A DNA stretch of 64,000 nt from Desulfurococcales archaeon. GTDB lineage: Archaea > Thermoproteota > Thermoprotei_A > Sulfolobales > Desulfurococcaceae. Positions 1 to 8,575 of the stretch are shown here, one piece after another (positions within the stretch are counted from its first letter, which is position 1; each line of letters starts with the position of its first letter). The translations under genes and the position numbers were made by a program. The stretch covers positions 1 to 64,000 of the forward strand of contig JALVYU010000026.1 of NCBI GenBank assembly GCA_027022365.1, read 5' to 3'. The notes beneath the pieces are model-generated. The model had not been told where the DNA came from. It did no database searches and saw nothing but the letters and a program-made list of their open reading frames with translations.

Positions 1-1126
1 CGTCCCTGTATATTATCTCGCCCATGCTGATAACTGTTTTAGGTTCTAGTCGTTGAAGGCTTGGAGACAAGACTATGTCGGCGAACCGGGCTGGCCCGAC
101 AACTCCAATGTGATCATCGATGTGCAGTCTTATCGCTGGTCCTATTGTTGCGAGTTGTATTGCCTTGACCGGGTCAACCCCTAACTCTACGGCTTCATTA
201 ATTATTCTATCCATATGACCTTTCTCATATAAGTCGATGACGTTTAAGTCGTCCGATACGAATCCACATAGTCTACAGTCGATCTTAGGGTTCTTAATGA
301 CTTCAACAAGAGCCTCAAGATCTTGCCATGCGCTCCCCTGCCTTATGAATAGATACATTCCCTTCCTCAACTTCTCTAGTGCTTCCCGCGGATTAGTCGA
401 TTCATGATCGCTCCATATACTTGCATCGATGTACGCGTCAAGCATTTCTCCGGTCAGTAGTGGAGCGTGTCCATTTATTACTAGGCCGAGATTATGAGCT
501 ATCCTGAGTTTTTCCAGTACATAGTCACTAGCGTTTGTCACACTGACAAAATCCATTACCTCGCCGAGACCATATACGCCTTCGAGCTCGCCTAGCTTAG
601 CGATGTCTTCAGGGCCTATTACCTTGTTTGTCGTTTCGAGGCCGAACGCCGGATCTGTTGCTGGTACACAGCTAGGTATGTCTATTAGGATTTTCATTGG
701 GAGATTCTGCGATTCTTCGATGAACAACTTGACTCCATCCACGCCTAAGACGTTTGCTATCTCGTGGGGATCCGCGACTACTGTTGTAGTACCGTGTTTA
801 AGGGCTAACATCGAGAAACCAGTGGGTGTCAGCAAGCTTGACTCGATATGTATGTGTGCGTCTATGAAACCCGGCATCGCATATTGACCATGACCATCGA
901 TAACCTTTGTTCTTAACCCTATGTATTTCTCCGGATCACCCTCTACTATGGAGGCTATGCGTCTACCGGACACAACTATGCTCATGTTCTCTAGGATCTC
1001 GCCTGTCGTGGTAGCCACGAGATCAACGTTTTTGATAACAAGGGTTGCGGGCTCTATAGCTCTTGCAGTTCGGATAAGTCTTGCTCTCTCCTCTTTCACG
1101 TAGCTGAATATCCGTGGGAGAACCAT
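1..1126 (-). CDS. ade: adenine deaminase, N-terminal part (runs off window start)
   Basis: Deaminates adenine to hypoxanthine and ammonia in purine salvage or catabolism; cytoplasmic metal-dependent amidohydrolase. The visible 375 codons start at an ATG at 1124-1126. Seen: the metal-binding D-A-H-I-H at about residues 89-93 after 'AMPGF', then 'IESSLLTP' and 'VVADPHEI', all typical of the Ade/AdeC family. The family is usually about 570-600 residues, so the C-terminal third lies beyond position 1. It is transcribed divergently from the aminohydrolase at 1267, and both may serve one purine pathway. No strong Shine-Dalgarno is visible; an AT-rich TATA-like box lies at 1175-1185. Confidence 0.93.
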   Translation of the reverse strand, partial: MVLPRIFSYVKEERARLIRTARAIEPATLVIKNVDLVATTTGEILENMSIVVSGRRIASIVEGDPEKYIGLRTKVIDGHGQYAMPGFIDAHIHIESSLLTPTGFSMLALKHGTTTVVADPHEIANVLGVDGVKLFIEESQNLPMKILIDIPSCVPATDPAFGLETTNKVIGPEDIAKLGELEGVYGLGEVMDFVSVTNASDYVLEKLRIAHNLGLVINGHAPLLTGEMLDAYIDASIWSDHESTNPREALEKLRKGMYLFIRQGSAWQDLEALVEVIKNPKIDCRLCGFVSDDLNVIDLYEKGHMDRIINEAVELGVDPVKAIQLATIGPAIRLHIDDHIGVVGPARFADIVLSPSLQRLEPKTVISMGEIIYRD

Positions 1127-1174
1127 TGTTTTATCCCGCCGTGAAGTGTTTTAGAATAATTTTTGTTGTCTTGC

Positions 1175-1185
1175 TATTAAATATT
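1175..1185 (-). promoter_or_regulatory. TATA-like box for ade
   Basis: AATATTTAATA on the minus strand, about 50 nt ahead of the ade ATG, inside the 140-nt gap between divergent genes. Position and composition fit an archaeal TATA box; no BRE is clear. Confidence 0.45.
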
Positions 1186-1266
1186 GACCCGTAAGCGTTC
1201 TCAGTATGATTATTTACTTCTATATACAGAGATTATCTCTAGAGAATACGCGGAGGTCCTATAGTA

Positions 1267-2670
1267 ATGGCTGATATATATGTGCGTGGCGGCTGGATAA
1301 TTACAATGGATTCTAAGAGGAGAATAATCAAGGACGGGGCAATCGCGATCGAGGATGGAGAGATAAGGGCTGTTGGCAAGGCCGAAGAGCTTGACAAGGA
1401 CTATAGATATCACAGTGATGTAGTTATCAACAATAATCCACACGATATCGTGATGCCTGGCCTGATAAATACGCATGTCCATCTAGCTCAAGGCCTACTC
1501 AGAGCATGCGCCGACTACCTACCACTCATTCCATGGCTTAAGGATAGGGTGTGGCCCCTACAGGGCAACTATAGGCCTGAAGAAGCCCTTGCATCGGCTA
1601 AGCTAGTAACCCTGGAAATGATAAAGACCGGTACAACAACCTTCCTCGAGACAGGGCTCGTGGGCAGATATGGCCCTGACAAAATAATCGAGTTCCTCCA
1701 CTCAAGCGGCATACGTGCAGCAGTTGCTAGACACGTTATGGATATGACGGGCTACGCACTCGAAGAAAACATTCTTCACGAGGGACTCGTAGAGCTGGGC
1801 GATAAAAGCTACAAAGACACGATCAGACTATACCACAAGTATCATGGATGGGACAACCGTATATGGATATGGTTCGGGCCAAGAACACCCGGTGCAGTCA
1901 GTGTAGAGCTGTACAGGAAAATGGCTGAGAAAGCTAAGGAGTTGAAGACTGGTATTACTATGCACCTAGCAGAGGTAAAGGCCGACGTCGAGTACACGAT
2001 GACAAAATTCGGTAAGAAGCCAGTAGAGTTCGCGCACTGGGTAGGCCTAACTGGGCCAAACGTAGTGCTAGTACACGTTGTATGGGCTACAGACGAGGAG
2101 ATAAAACTCCTAGCAGAAACCAAGACCACTGTAAGCCACAACCCATGCAGCAACATGAAGCTGGCCAGCGGAGCAGCACGTATAAGCGATATGCTGAAAG
2201 CAGGAGTAAACGTCGCTCTTGGAACAGATGGAGGGCCGAGCAACAACGACTACGACCTACTACGAGAAATGAAGCATGCCGCGCTCCTCCAGCCGCTAAG
2301 AACGCTCGATGCCAAGGTAATACGTGTCGAACAAGTCCTTGAGATGGCGACAATTAATGGTGCGAAGGCATTAATGATAGATCATATGGTCGGAAGCATC
2401 GAGCCCGGTAAGCGCGCCGATATCATTGTCGTTGACTTCAATAAGCCTCATCTAAAACCATTCAATAACCCATTATCACATCTAGTCTATAGCGCTACAG
2501 GCTATGATGTAAAGCACAGCATAATAGATGGCAAATTAGTAATGTTCAACGGCAAAGTATTGACTCTCGACGAAGAAGATATTCTGAAAGAAGCCGACAA
2601 AGCAGCTTACAGCCTCTACGAGAGAGCGGGTCTCTGCAAAGAGCCCGAGACCATCTGGCCTATTGAGTAA
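1267..2670 (+). CDS. metal-dependent aminohydrolase (MTA/SAH deaminase or SsnA-like)
   Basis: 467-residue amidohydrolase of the ATZ/TRZ group, which hydrolytically deaminates purine-like substrates. Seen: 'THVH' with His70 and His72, 'HLAE' with His233 and Glu236, a conserved His in 'SHNPCSNMKLASG', and 'GTDGG' with Asp321. That is the full metal and catalytic set, so it should be active. The ATG is preceded by GGAGGT at good spacing. Closest known families are 5-methylthioadenosine/S-adenosylhomocysteine deaminase and the guanine-deaminase-like SsnA; substrate cannot be read from sequence. Neighbours are adenine deaminase (divergent) and a YgeW-like carbamoyltransferase (150 nt downstream), which favours a purine substrate. 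Confidence 0.9.
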   Translation: MADIYVRGGWIITMDSKRRIIKDGAIAIEDGEIRAVGKAEELDKDYRYHSDVVINNNPHDIVMPGLINTHVHLAQGLLRACADYLPLIPWLKDRVWPLQGNYRPEEALASAKLVTLEMIKTGTTTFLETGLVGRYGPDKIIEFLHSSGIRAAVARHVMDMTGYALEENILHEGLVELGDKSYKDTIRLYHKYHGWDNRIWIWFGPRTPGAVSVELYRKMAEKAKELKTGITMHLAEVKADVEYTMTKFGKKPVEFAHWVGLTGPNVVLVHVVWATDEEIKLLAETKTTVSHNPCSNMKLASGAARISDMLKAGVNVALGTDGGPSNNDYDLLREMKHAALLQPLRTLDAKVIRVEQVLEMATINGAKALMIDHMVGSIEPGKRADIIVVDFNKPHLKPFNNPLSHLVYSATGYDVKHSIIDGKLVMFNGKVLTLDEEDILKEADKAAYSLYERAGLCKEPETIWPIE

Positions 2671-2693
2671 ATACTAGGTAATAAGCAAACCCT

Positions 2694-2716
2694 ATACTTT
2701 TTCTTCTTTCATCCCT
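2694..2716 (+). terminator. probable oligo-T terminator
   Basis: Pyrimidine- and T-rich run (CTTTTTCTTCTTTC) about 25 nt after the aminohydrolase stop. Archaeal termination often uses such tracts without a hairpin. Confidence 0.35.
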
Positions 2717-2843
2717 TCTGCTCATAATCCTGCATTATCCGTATTGATTTTCGGATACAGGTGTAATACTGAGAAATAAACTCATTAATTCTATCATCCT
2801 AATAGAAATATACGAGAGAAAAACTATGGGAGGAGTGAACTAT

Positions 2844-3899
2844 ATGAGACATCTAGTCCGTGATCTGAGTGGTAAAGACCTAATATCCACACTTGACTGG
2901 ACCGACGAGCAACTCGAGATCGCCCTCCGACTAGCTGAAGAGCTGAAATGGACAGCCCATTACTACGGCGTCGAGAAGATACCGCCTATCCTACAGAGAA
3001 AAGTGTTCTTCATGCTGTTCTTCGCACCATCAACTAGAACAAGAGCTGCATTCGAGGCAGCAATGGCTTATCTAGGCGGACACGCAGCCTACATCGAGGC
3101 AAAGACCACTAGAATGGCTTGGGGCAAGGAGGAGAAAGTAGGTGAAGCCGTTAAAGACGTAGCAGCAATGTACGACAGGTATGGCCATGGAATCGGTGTC
3201 AGAATCCTAGACAAGGCTATCGACTACATATACGGTAGAGGAAACTCCTACATTAGAGAGATCGCTAAGGCCGCGAACGTTCCAGTCATCAATATGGCCG
3301 ACGACATGTTCCACCCAACACAAGGACTAGCAGACATCTACACATTCAGAGAAAGATTCGGTAAGACTGAGGGCAAGAAATACGTCATCATGTGGGCCTA
3401 TAGTCCTGAGATCCGTGGATGGTGCAGCGTACAGGAAGACATGATACTATTCCCGAGATTCGGTGTTGATGTCGTCATCGCAAGGCCTCCGGGATTCGAT
3501 CTAGACCCCAAGCTGGTGGAGAAAGCCAAAGAGCTAGCAAAGGAGCATGGCGCGAGCCTAGAGATAACGGACAACTACAAGGAAGCACTTGAGGGAGCAC
3601 ACGCAGTATTCCCGAGGAACTGGGCTTCACCAAAACTCGTGGAACTAGGCTACAGCAAGTTCAAGGACGAAGAGTTAAAGATCTACGAGAAATACAAGGA
3701 CTGGAAAGTAACCAAGGAGCTCTTCGACATAATGGCCAAGGACGCAGTCCTAATGCACGTAATGCCTATCATGAGGAACTATGAAGCCGACGACGAGATC
3801 ATCGACGACCCCAAGAGATCAGTCCTATACGAGCAGGCAGAAAATGGTCTATGGACGAAGGCAGCGGTCTTAGCACTAACCATGTATGGAGTAAAGTAA
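2844..3899 (+). CDS. YgeW-like knotted carbamoyltransferase
   Basis: 351-residue aspartate/ornithine carbamoyltransferase-fold protein. Seen: carbamoyl-phosphate loop 'STRTR' near residues 63-67, 'HPTQ' loop, 'MWAYSPE...RGWCSVQED', 'RFGVDVVIARPPGFDL', and a C-terminal 'YEQAENGLWTKAAV'. The 'WAYSP' and 'P.GFDL' blocks are those of the YgeW group rather than plain ornithine transcarbamylase. The usual HCLP substrate loop reads 'HVMP' here, so ornithine specificity is doubtful. I place the start at the second ATG (2844), preceded by GGGAGGAGTG at good spacing; an ATG at 2826 would put that site inside the gene. YgeW genes of bacteria sit in anaerobic purine-degradation clusters, matching the two neighbours. 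Confidence 0.82.
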   Translation: MRHLVRDLSGKDLISTLDWTDEQLEIALRLAEELKWTAHYYGVEKIPPILQRKVFFMLFFAPSTRTRAAFEAAMAYLGGHAAYIEAKTTRMAWGKEEKVGEAVKDVAAMYDRYGHGIGVRILDKAIDYIYGRGNSYIREIAKAANVPVINMADDMFHPTQGLADIYTFRERFGKTEGKKYVIMWAYSPEIRGWCSVQEDMILFPRFGVDVVIARPPGFDLDPKLVEKAKELAKEHGASLEITDNYKEALEGAHAVFPRNWASPKLVELGYSKFKDEELKIYEKYKDWKVTKELFDIMAKDAVLMHVMPIMRNYEADDEIIDDPKRSVLYEQAENGLWTKAAVLALTMYGVK

Positions 3900-3925
3900 T
3901 ACGGTTCACACCCTATCTAAAAACA

Positions 3926-3956
3926 TCATCTTTTTCCTCTCTCCTCTTCTCTACAA
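3926..3956 (+). terminator. probable pyrimidine-rich terminator
   Basis: CTTTTTCCTCTCTCCTCTTC lies between two convergent genes, about 25 nt after the carbamoyltransferase stop. Confidence 0.35.
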
Positions 3957-3985
3957 AAATCATCTTACCGAGAACAACTATGGCT

Positions 3986-5089
3986 TTAGAATATTCTTCC
4001 CTTATCGAGTTCTGATAATAGATCATCAAACAACATCTTGCCGAATCCAACCATATAGTCGCCAGCACCATATGTTAGGAGTATATGGTCGTCAATCTTC
4101 CATGCTCCGCACGGGAATATAGTGTATGGTCTATCACCGAATATCTCGTAGGGCTGCTTGGGCTCCATTATATAGTTGGGTGTCACCGCATTAACAACCA
4201 CGTTATCCCTGTGGAACTCTAGCTCGACAGCGAATAAACGATAAACTTTGACATCTTTGTCAACGCCATGTAGAAACACAATGATCTTGTTAGAACCTAT
4301 GTTGATAGGGGGTGTTGACCATCCAACCTTATCTTCAAAGACCGGGGGCCTCATGACTTCGATATTATCTATTATCTCTATTTCTGTGATACCATCACTG
4401 CCTTTCCACTTGTTGCCCTCACTACCTATGGCTAGATAGAATTTTTCATCGCTCATATGTGGCCTGTGAAAGAAGTATCTCCTACCATTTATTTCCCAAA
4501 GGAACGCATCCTTGTTACTCACCATGTTGGATCTCAGTTCCTCGGGAAGATGATGCACATAAATTTTTCTCCAATGGCTCGCATCATTACGTCCCTCCAT
4601 AATAGCTGTAACAGGCAGTGTTCTCTCGATCCTTATTGAGGAGTTGAAGTAGTTGATTGTTCTCCCCGTGTACGTCATATAGACTTTGTCTCCAAGCTTA
4701 TATGTACGCGGATCCTCTGTACCCCATAGATCGTATCTTGTGGATGGATAGACAACTAGGCGTGCTGGGTAATAATTGAGATTAAGATTACCCGACTCAA
4801 TATCTTCTAATGGGATCGGTATCTCCACTATTGCTGAAACATACATGTAGTAACCAACGATTATTCTTGCATAAAGATATGCTGTGCCTCCATCAATAAC
4901 TAATGATGGGTTAAATAATGCTGAGGGATTGCTTATGGGGTAGTTATGGATGAATATTCTATTGGGAGATAACACTCCTATTCGATGAACGATGTCGTTG
5001 GTCTTCATTTTTCTGAGGCGGGGAACTTCTTCAAATCCTTCCGCTTTGCGGAACATGTGCTGGTATAAGTACTCAGAACGTAGTGTCAA
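3986..5089 (-). CDS. GH130-like glycosidase/phosphorylase
   Basis: 367-residue five-bladed beta-propeller protein of the glycoside hydrolase family 130 type, which acts on beta-mannosides by phosphorolysis or hydrolysis. Seen: 'FNPSLVIDGGTAYLYAR', 'GTEDPRTYKL' (the EDPR block carries the catalytic Asp of the family), 'NKDAFLWEINGRRYFFHRPH', 'GWSTPPI', 'IVFLHGV' and 'LLTYGAGD'. No signal peptide, so it should act in the cytoplasm. It stands alone: convergent with the carbamoyltransferase and separated by 120 nt from the gene upstream. Whether it is a phosphorylase or a mannosidase depends on phosphate-binding residues that I cannot place with certainty. Confidence 0.8.
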   Translation of the reverse strand: MTLRSEYLYQHMFRKAEGFEEVPRLRKMKTNDIVHRIGVLSPNRIFIHNYPISNPSALFNPSLVIDGGTAYLYARIIVGYYMYVSAIVEIPIPLEDIESGNLNLNYYPARLVVYPSTRYDLWGTEDPRTYKLGDKVYMTYTGRTINYFNSSIRIERTLPVTAIMEGRNDASHWRKIYVHHLPEELRSNMVSNKDAFLWEINGRRYFFHRPHMSDEKFYLAIGSEGNKWKGSDGITEIEIIDNIEVMRPPVFEDKVGWSTPPINIGSNKIIVFLHGVDKDVKVYRLFAVELEFHRDNVVVNAVTPNYIMEPKQPYEIFGDRPYTIFPCGAWKIDDHILLTYGAGDYMVGFGKMLFDDLLSELDKGRIF

Positions 5090-5212
5090 AGCTGAGGCCT
5101 AGCCTCCTTCCTATCTATAAATGCAGATGGAGTAATGGTTGGTTATTAAACCTTTGCTCCATATAGAGTGTTATACATATATAGAAACGGAATAGAGATA
5201 CATGAAATATCA

Positions 5213-5575
5213 TTATTCTAGATATTCCTTCATATCTACTTCCTTTCCGTGCTTAACAAACTTGATCCGTAGATCAGGTTTCACAGGGATGCCAAGCCTG
5301 TTCAGCAGAACTAGGGTGGTATAGCCATCAAGTTCTTTCAACTGCCCCTGCTGGATTAGGTATGCTAGAACGCGGATAGCGTACTCGTATCTTCCAGGAT
5401 ATAAGGCCTTGGCTTTGCGTATTAGCTCCTCCGCTTTCTCGTCTGATAACCGGCTCCATACAAGCTTCTCTGGATCAATCTGCTCATTCTTCTCGGACTG
5501 CTTGCTTTTCGCCATTGACGACATCATTTTCTTTAAAAGCTTAAGCTTAATGGATTCCGGTAGCTCATCGGCCAC
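5213..5575 (-). CDS. conserved hypothetical protein, possibly nucleic-acid binding
   Basis: 120-residue basic, helical protein. I take the GTG at 5573-5575 as start because GGGGAGGTG lies at proper spacing before it, whereas an upstream ATG at 5593 would contain this site. N-terminal 50 residues are Lys/Ser/Glu rich ('LKLLKKMMSSMAKSKQ'); the rest ('ELIRKAKALYPGRYEYA', 'LAYLIQQGQL') forms helices. The pattern of a helical core with 'LI..G.L' is faintly like the PDCD5 DNA-binding family, but not enough to assign it. It is the last gene in a minus-strand run behind marC, 78 nt away. Confidence 0.65.
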   Translation of the reverse strand: MADELPESIKLKLLKKMMSSMAKSKQSEKNEQIDPEKLVWSRLSDEKAEELIRKAKALYPGRYEYAIRVLAYLIQQGQLKELDGYTTLVLLNRLGIPVKPDLRIKFVKHGKEVDMKEYLE

Positions 5576-5653
5576 TGCCCTACACCTCCCCATGCCTATT
5601 TCAATCAGTATAATATGGTATCCCCTTATGAATTAATCTACGGAACTTAATGA

Positions 5654-6238
5654 TTAATGTGCGAAAGCCATTATTCCCTCACGGATCAATGCTATGGAGT
5701 ACGCGGCCAATAATATTGCCAGAACCTTACTGAGAACCATACTACCATGACGCCCCAACATGGATAGTAGTCTGCCACCGTTCTCCAGGAGTATCCAGGC
5801 TATAACCATGTTAATTGCGAGACTTGCTAATGCTATGAGGAAACCCATCGCGTACTTGATGTAGATAACGACGGTTATGGCTCCTGGCCCAGCAAGTAAC
5901 GGTGTTGCTAATGGAACTACCGCAAGGTCATCACTCGATACTTCCTCTGCTTCGGTATGACCCAGAATTCCGAGCACTGCATAAATGAAAAGTATGGAGC
6001 CTCCAGCTATCTTGAAGTCATCAACCGTTATTCCAAGATATTTGAGAACTAGATCTCCGGCTAGAATAAAGAAGAACAAAATACCTGTTGCAACGAGTAT
6101 GCTTTTCCTAATAGTCCGTATCCTCCTATCTAGCTCTAGATCCTTTGTGAAGAAGTAAAATAGCGGTGCATTGCCGGGAGCATCGATAACGACGAATAGC
6201 ATAAATGTGGCAGTAATTAGTTCTTCTAAACTCATCAT
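5654..6238 (-). CDS. MarC family integral membrane protein
   Basis: 194-residue polytopic membrane protein (UPF0056/MarC). Seen: about six hydrophobic segments, the N-terminal 'FVVIDAPGNAPLF' and the second-half 'LATPLLAGPGAITVVI', both hallmark Pro/Gly-rich motifs of the family. Function of the family is unknown despite its name. The ATG pair at the start follows GGTGAAAC at good spacing. It lies 29 nt behind the CitG-like gene and is probably cotranscribed. Confidence 0.88.
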   Translation of the reverse strand: MMSLEELITATFMLFVVIDAPGNAPLFYFFTKDLELDRRIRTIRKSILVATGILFFFILAGDLVLKYLGITVDDFKIAGGSILFIYAVLGILGHTEAEEVSSDDLAVVPLATPLLAGPGAITVVIYIKYAMGFLIALASLAINMVIAWILLENGGRLLSMLGRHGSMVLSKVLAILLAAYSIALIREGIMAFAH

Positions 6239-6267
6239 TGTTTCACCATTTTTATTCCCTCATTGTT

Positions 6268-7215
6268 TCACTTGTAGATCGTGTATGGATTGTTGTAGTT
6301 GCTTATTAACAATGTTGCTAATACAGCGACTATAATGTCCGCTGTTGATCCGGGACATATTTTTTCGCAGGCGAAGATCTGATCAAGCTTTGATACCTCT
6401 TTAACCCAATTATTACTATTAATTCTTACTATTTTTTCAAGTGTTCTTGACGCCGTCTTGGATGCTTTCAACGCAACATCGAGTCCTCTTGATCTAAGAA
6501 CCATTGTATCAATATTGTTTGACAGAATATAGAGATAGGTTTCCGAGATAGCGCGTCTAAAATCCTTATGTACGCTTAATCTGTGCTTAAAATATTCCAC
6601 AGACTTGCTAGTGATACCATATGATACTGCTTCACAAGCCACTATGTCTCTACTACACGTCTTCTCGAGAATGTATCCGAGGCCCTCACCTCTCAACAAT
6701 AATTTACTCTTATATTTTGGATCCCAGACGTTTACTTGTTCTCCAACATCATCTGTTTTCCTAATATATCCAGGCGATGCTAGTCTGACTGCTCTGTAGA
6801 ATTCTATTGCGTCATATACTGTTGAACTCATAACGGTTTCTCGTGCGATCCTGAGTATAGTATAATGTTCACCTAGATCTTTCCTCAAGCGGAGCATCCT
6901 ACCAGCTGAGTAAGCTATAGGCATGACTAGAAGTAGCGAGCCCAGACAAGTATTTGTTCCAGTCGTATCAATTACTGCACTGAGTGCTTTTCTCAGAAGA
7001 TCAGCAAAAACAGCACGTGTCCTCCATCGATAGAAACCCCTTTTAACACTCTTGGAAATATATGGTTGTATAATGGTTGATGTTAGTACGAAATCTTCAT
7101 ACGTCATATTATTACGCATACTAACATATGGATGTACATTGCCTGGTTTTAGTGCAAGAGGCTCAAGGGCGAATGCAGCGGATAATAGAGAGCTTACCTT
7201 ATCGAGTACTTTCAA
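6268..7215 (-). CDS. CitG-like triphosphoribosyl-dephospho-CoA synthase family protein
   Basis: 315-residue helical protein of the CitG/MdcB family. Bacterial members make 2'-(5''-triphosphoribosyl)-3'-dephospho-CoA for citrate or malonate lyases; archaeal members have no settled role. Seen: 'EPLALKPGNVHPY' at the N-terminus, 'GTNTCLGSLLLVMP' and the C-terminal 'CPGSTADIIVAVLATLL'. TTG start; its TTGA overlaps the sfsA stop by 4 nt, so translation is probably coupled. No citrate lyase gene is in view, so the bacterial reaction should not be assumed. Confidence 0.78.
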   Translation of the reverse strand: MKVLDKVSSLLSAAFALEPLALKPGNVHPYVSMRNNMTYEDFVLTSTIIQPYISKSVKRGFYRWRTRAVFADLLRKALSAVIDTTGTNTCLGSLLLVMPIAYSAGRMLRLRKDLGEHYTILRIARETVMSSTVYDAIEFYRAVRLASPGYIRKTDDVGEQVNVWDPKYKSKLLLRGEGLGYILEKTCSRDIVACEAVSYGITSKSVEYFKHRLSVHKDFRRAISETYLYILSNNIDTMVLRSRGLDVALKASKTASRTLEKIVRINSNNWVKEVSKLDQIFACEKICPGSTADIIVAVLATLLISNYNNPYTIYK

Positions 7216-7931
7216 AGCAGTATCGCCAGTTCAGGGTTTTCAAGCACTATGCTCTCGTCTCTAGCATTGTAGTACATCGATACGCCAGCTATTAATCCTC
7301 CGAGCCTCCGTATCTCTTTGAGAAGAGCCCTGAGCGATGGATCTATATCATCGTTAGGTGTAAAAAACTTGGTTTCCGGAATACCTGCAATAAATAATAC
7401 TCCGGCGCCGATCCCTTTCTTAATCAGCATAATTATTTCTTTTAAGTGTCTTCTTCCACGCATTGTCGGTGCATCCGGAAAGGTGGCTGTAAACTTGTCT
7501 TTGCGTTGAACGGCGCTCTTTATTTCTAGGAAAAACTCCTTATCAATGCAGGCGAGTTTGTAGTCCAGCACGCTTTCTCCAATTCTAGGATTACGTCTAA
7601 GGATCACGCATTTTCTGAAAATAGGAATGAGTCCTTGCTTTACAGCGTTTTCAAACCCCTTCATCTGTTCTCTTGTGTCTATGAGCGCATACCTATGATC
7701 CATAACACTCGGATCCTGTACGGCTATTAACCTGTACTGTGTCTTACCACCGTATTTCTCTGTACATCTGGCCAGAGCCCCCTTTCTGATAAAATCCTTT
7801 AGTCTACCTGTATTGTTGGTGTGCGCTAAGGCCTCTTGCCCATTTACCTTGATCCTGACTACGAATCTATTTAGTCTATTAATTACAACACACTCGATCG
7901 TTGGTAGAAAATATAGGGTTGAAGAGCGCAA
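7212..7931 (-). CDS. sfsA: SfsA family protein (sugar fermentation stimulation homologue)
   Basis: 239-residue SfsA family member: N-terminal OB-like domain that may bind nucleic acid and a C-terminal restriction-endonuclease-like fold. Seen: 'AHTNNTGRLKDF', 'YRLIAVQDP', 'LDYKLACIDKEFFLEIKSA' (D...E-x-K, the nuclease-like core) and 'ATFPDAPTMRGRRHLKEI'. All family landmarks are present and length is normal. Start is TTG at 7929-7931 with no clear Shine-Dalgarno. It follows iorB by 35 nt and overlaps the CitG-like gene by 4 nt. Biochemical role of archaeal SfsA is unknown. Confidence 0.9.
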   Translation of the reverse strand: MRSSTLYFLPTIECVVINRLNRFVVRIKVNGQEALAHTNNTGRLKDFIRKGALARCTEKYGGKTQYRLIAVQDPSVMDHRYALIDTREQMKGFENAVKQGLIPIFRKCVILRRNPRIGESVLDYKLACIDKEFFLEIKSAVQRKDKFTATFPDAPTMRGRRHLKEIIMLIKKGIGAGVLFIAGIPETKFFTPNDDIDPSLRALLKEIRRLGGLIAGVSMYYNARDESIVLENPELAILL

Positions 7932-7966
7932 AAGGATCAGCCGAGTAAGCGGGTTAAGCGGAAAAA

Positions 7967-8560
7967 TTAGGTCTGTTTTAAGCCCTCCTCATACCCTGCC
8001 TCGAACGCCTTCTTGTTAAGCTCTACGGCCTTGCCTTTGAACACCTTCTCTATTGCTTGTAGGAAGTGTTTTTTATCGAACAGTCTCTTCAGCCCCTCGT
8101 CAACCGCGTAGGCAAATCCTAGCATAACCATGTTCGCTGATATGACCGAGCCTACCACATCCTCGGATATCCTATTAGCGTCGATCATGTAAAGCTTTAC
8201 CCCAGTTTCTTTTATTTTGCCGATAACCTGCTCTAGGTCAGGATAGTCGACTAGAGGCGGTGGCCATAAGAACTTATTCATAGCTACCCTAGTGTTAGGA
8301 TTGGCATAGATTATCCTGCGCGCCGTCTCCAATACTTCCATTCCTATTACTAGGTCCGCAGCACCTCTGGGAATAAGGGGTGATTCTCCCTCACCAAGCC
8401 TTATCTGAACTATGAGGCTACCACCTCTCTGGGACAGGCCATGGGTCTCAGCTATTGTTGCATCTATACCCGCCAATATAGCCGCATTTCCAACTACTCT
8501 TCCTAAGGTTAGGAGACCCTGTCCTCCAACCCCCGTTACAAGTATATTATACCTGGCCAT
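7967..8560 (-). CDS. iorB: indolepyruvate:ferredoxin oxidoreductase, beta subunit
   Basis: Small subunit of the oxygen-sensitive enzyme that oxidatively decarboxylates aryl pyruvates (from Trp, Phe, Tyr transamination) to aryl-acetyl-CoA while reducing ferredoxin. 197 residues, usual family size. Seen: 'NILVTGVGGQGLLTLGRVVG' and 'AETHGLSQRGGSL', signatures of the gamma-type domain, with 'GAADLVIGMEVLE' after. ATG preceded by GGTGAAAC; starts 15 nt behind iorA, clearly one operon. Confidence 0.95.
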   Translation of the reverse strand: MARYNILVTGVGGQGLLTLGRVVGNAAILAGIDATIAETHGLSQRGGSLIVQIRLGEGESPLIPRGAADLVIGMEVLETARRIIYANPNTRVAMNKFLWPPPLVDYPDLEQVIGKIKETGVKLYMIDANRISEDVVGSVISANMVMLGFAYAVDEGLKRLFDKKHFLQAIEKVFKGKAVELNKKAFEAGYEEGLKQT

Positions 8561-8575
8561 CAGGTTTCACCCCCA

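Noticed and set aside
2720-2825. UGAUUU...CUGA in the gap before the carbamoyltransferase as C/D sRNA
   Set aside because: Box C does not match RUGAUGA and there is no second box pair.
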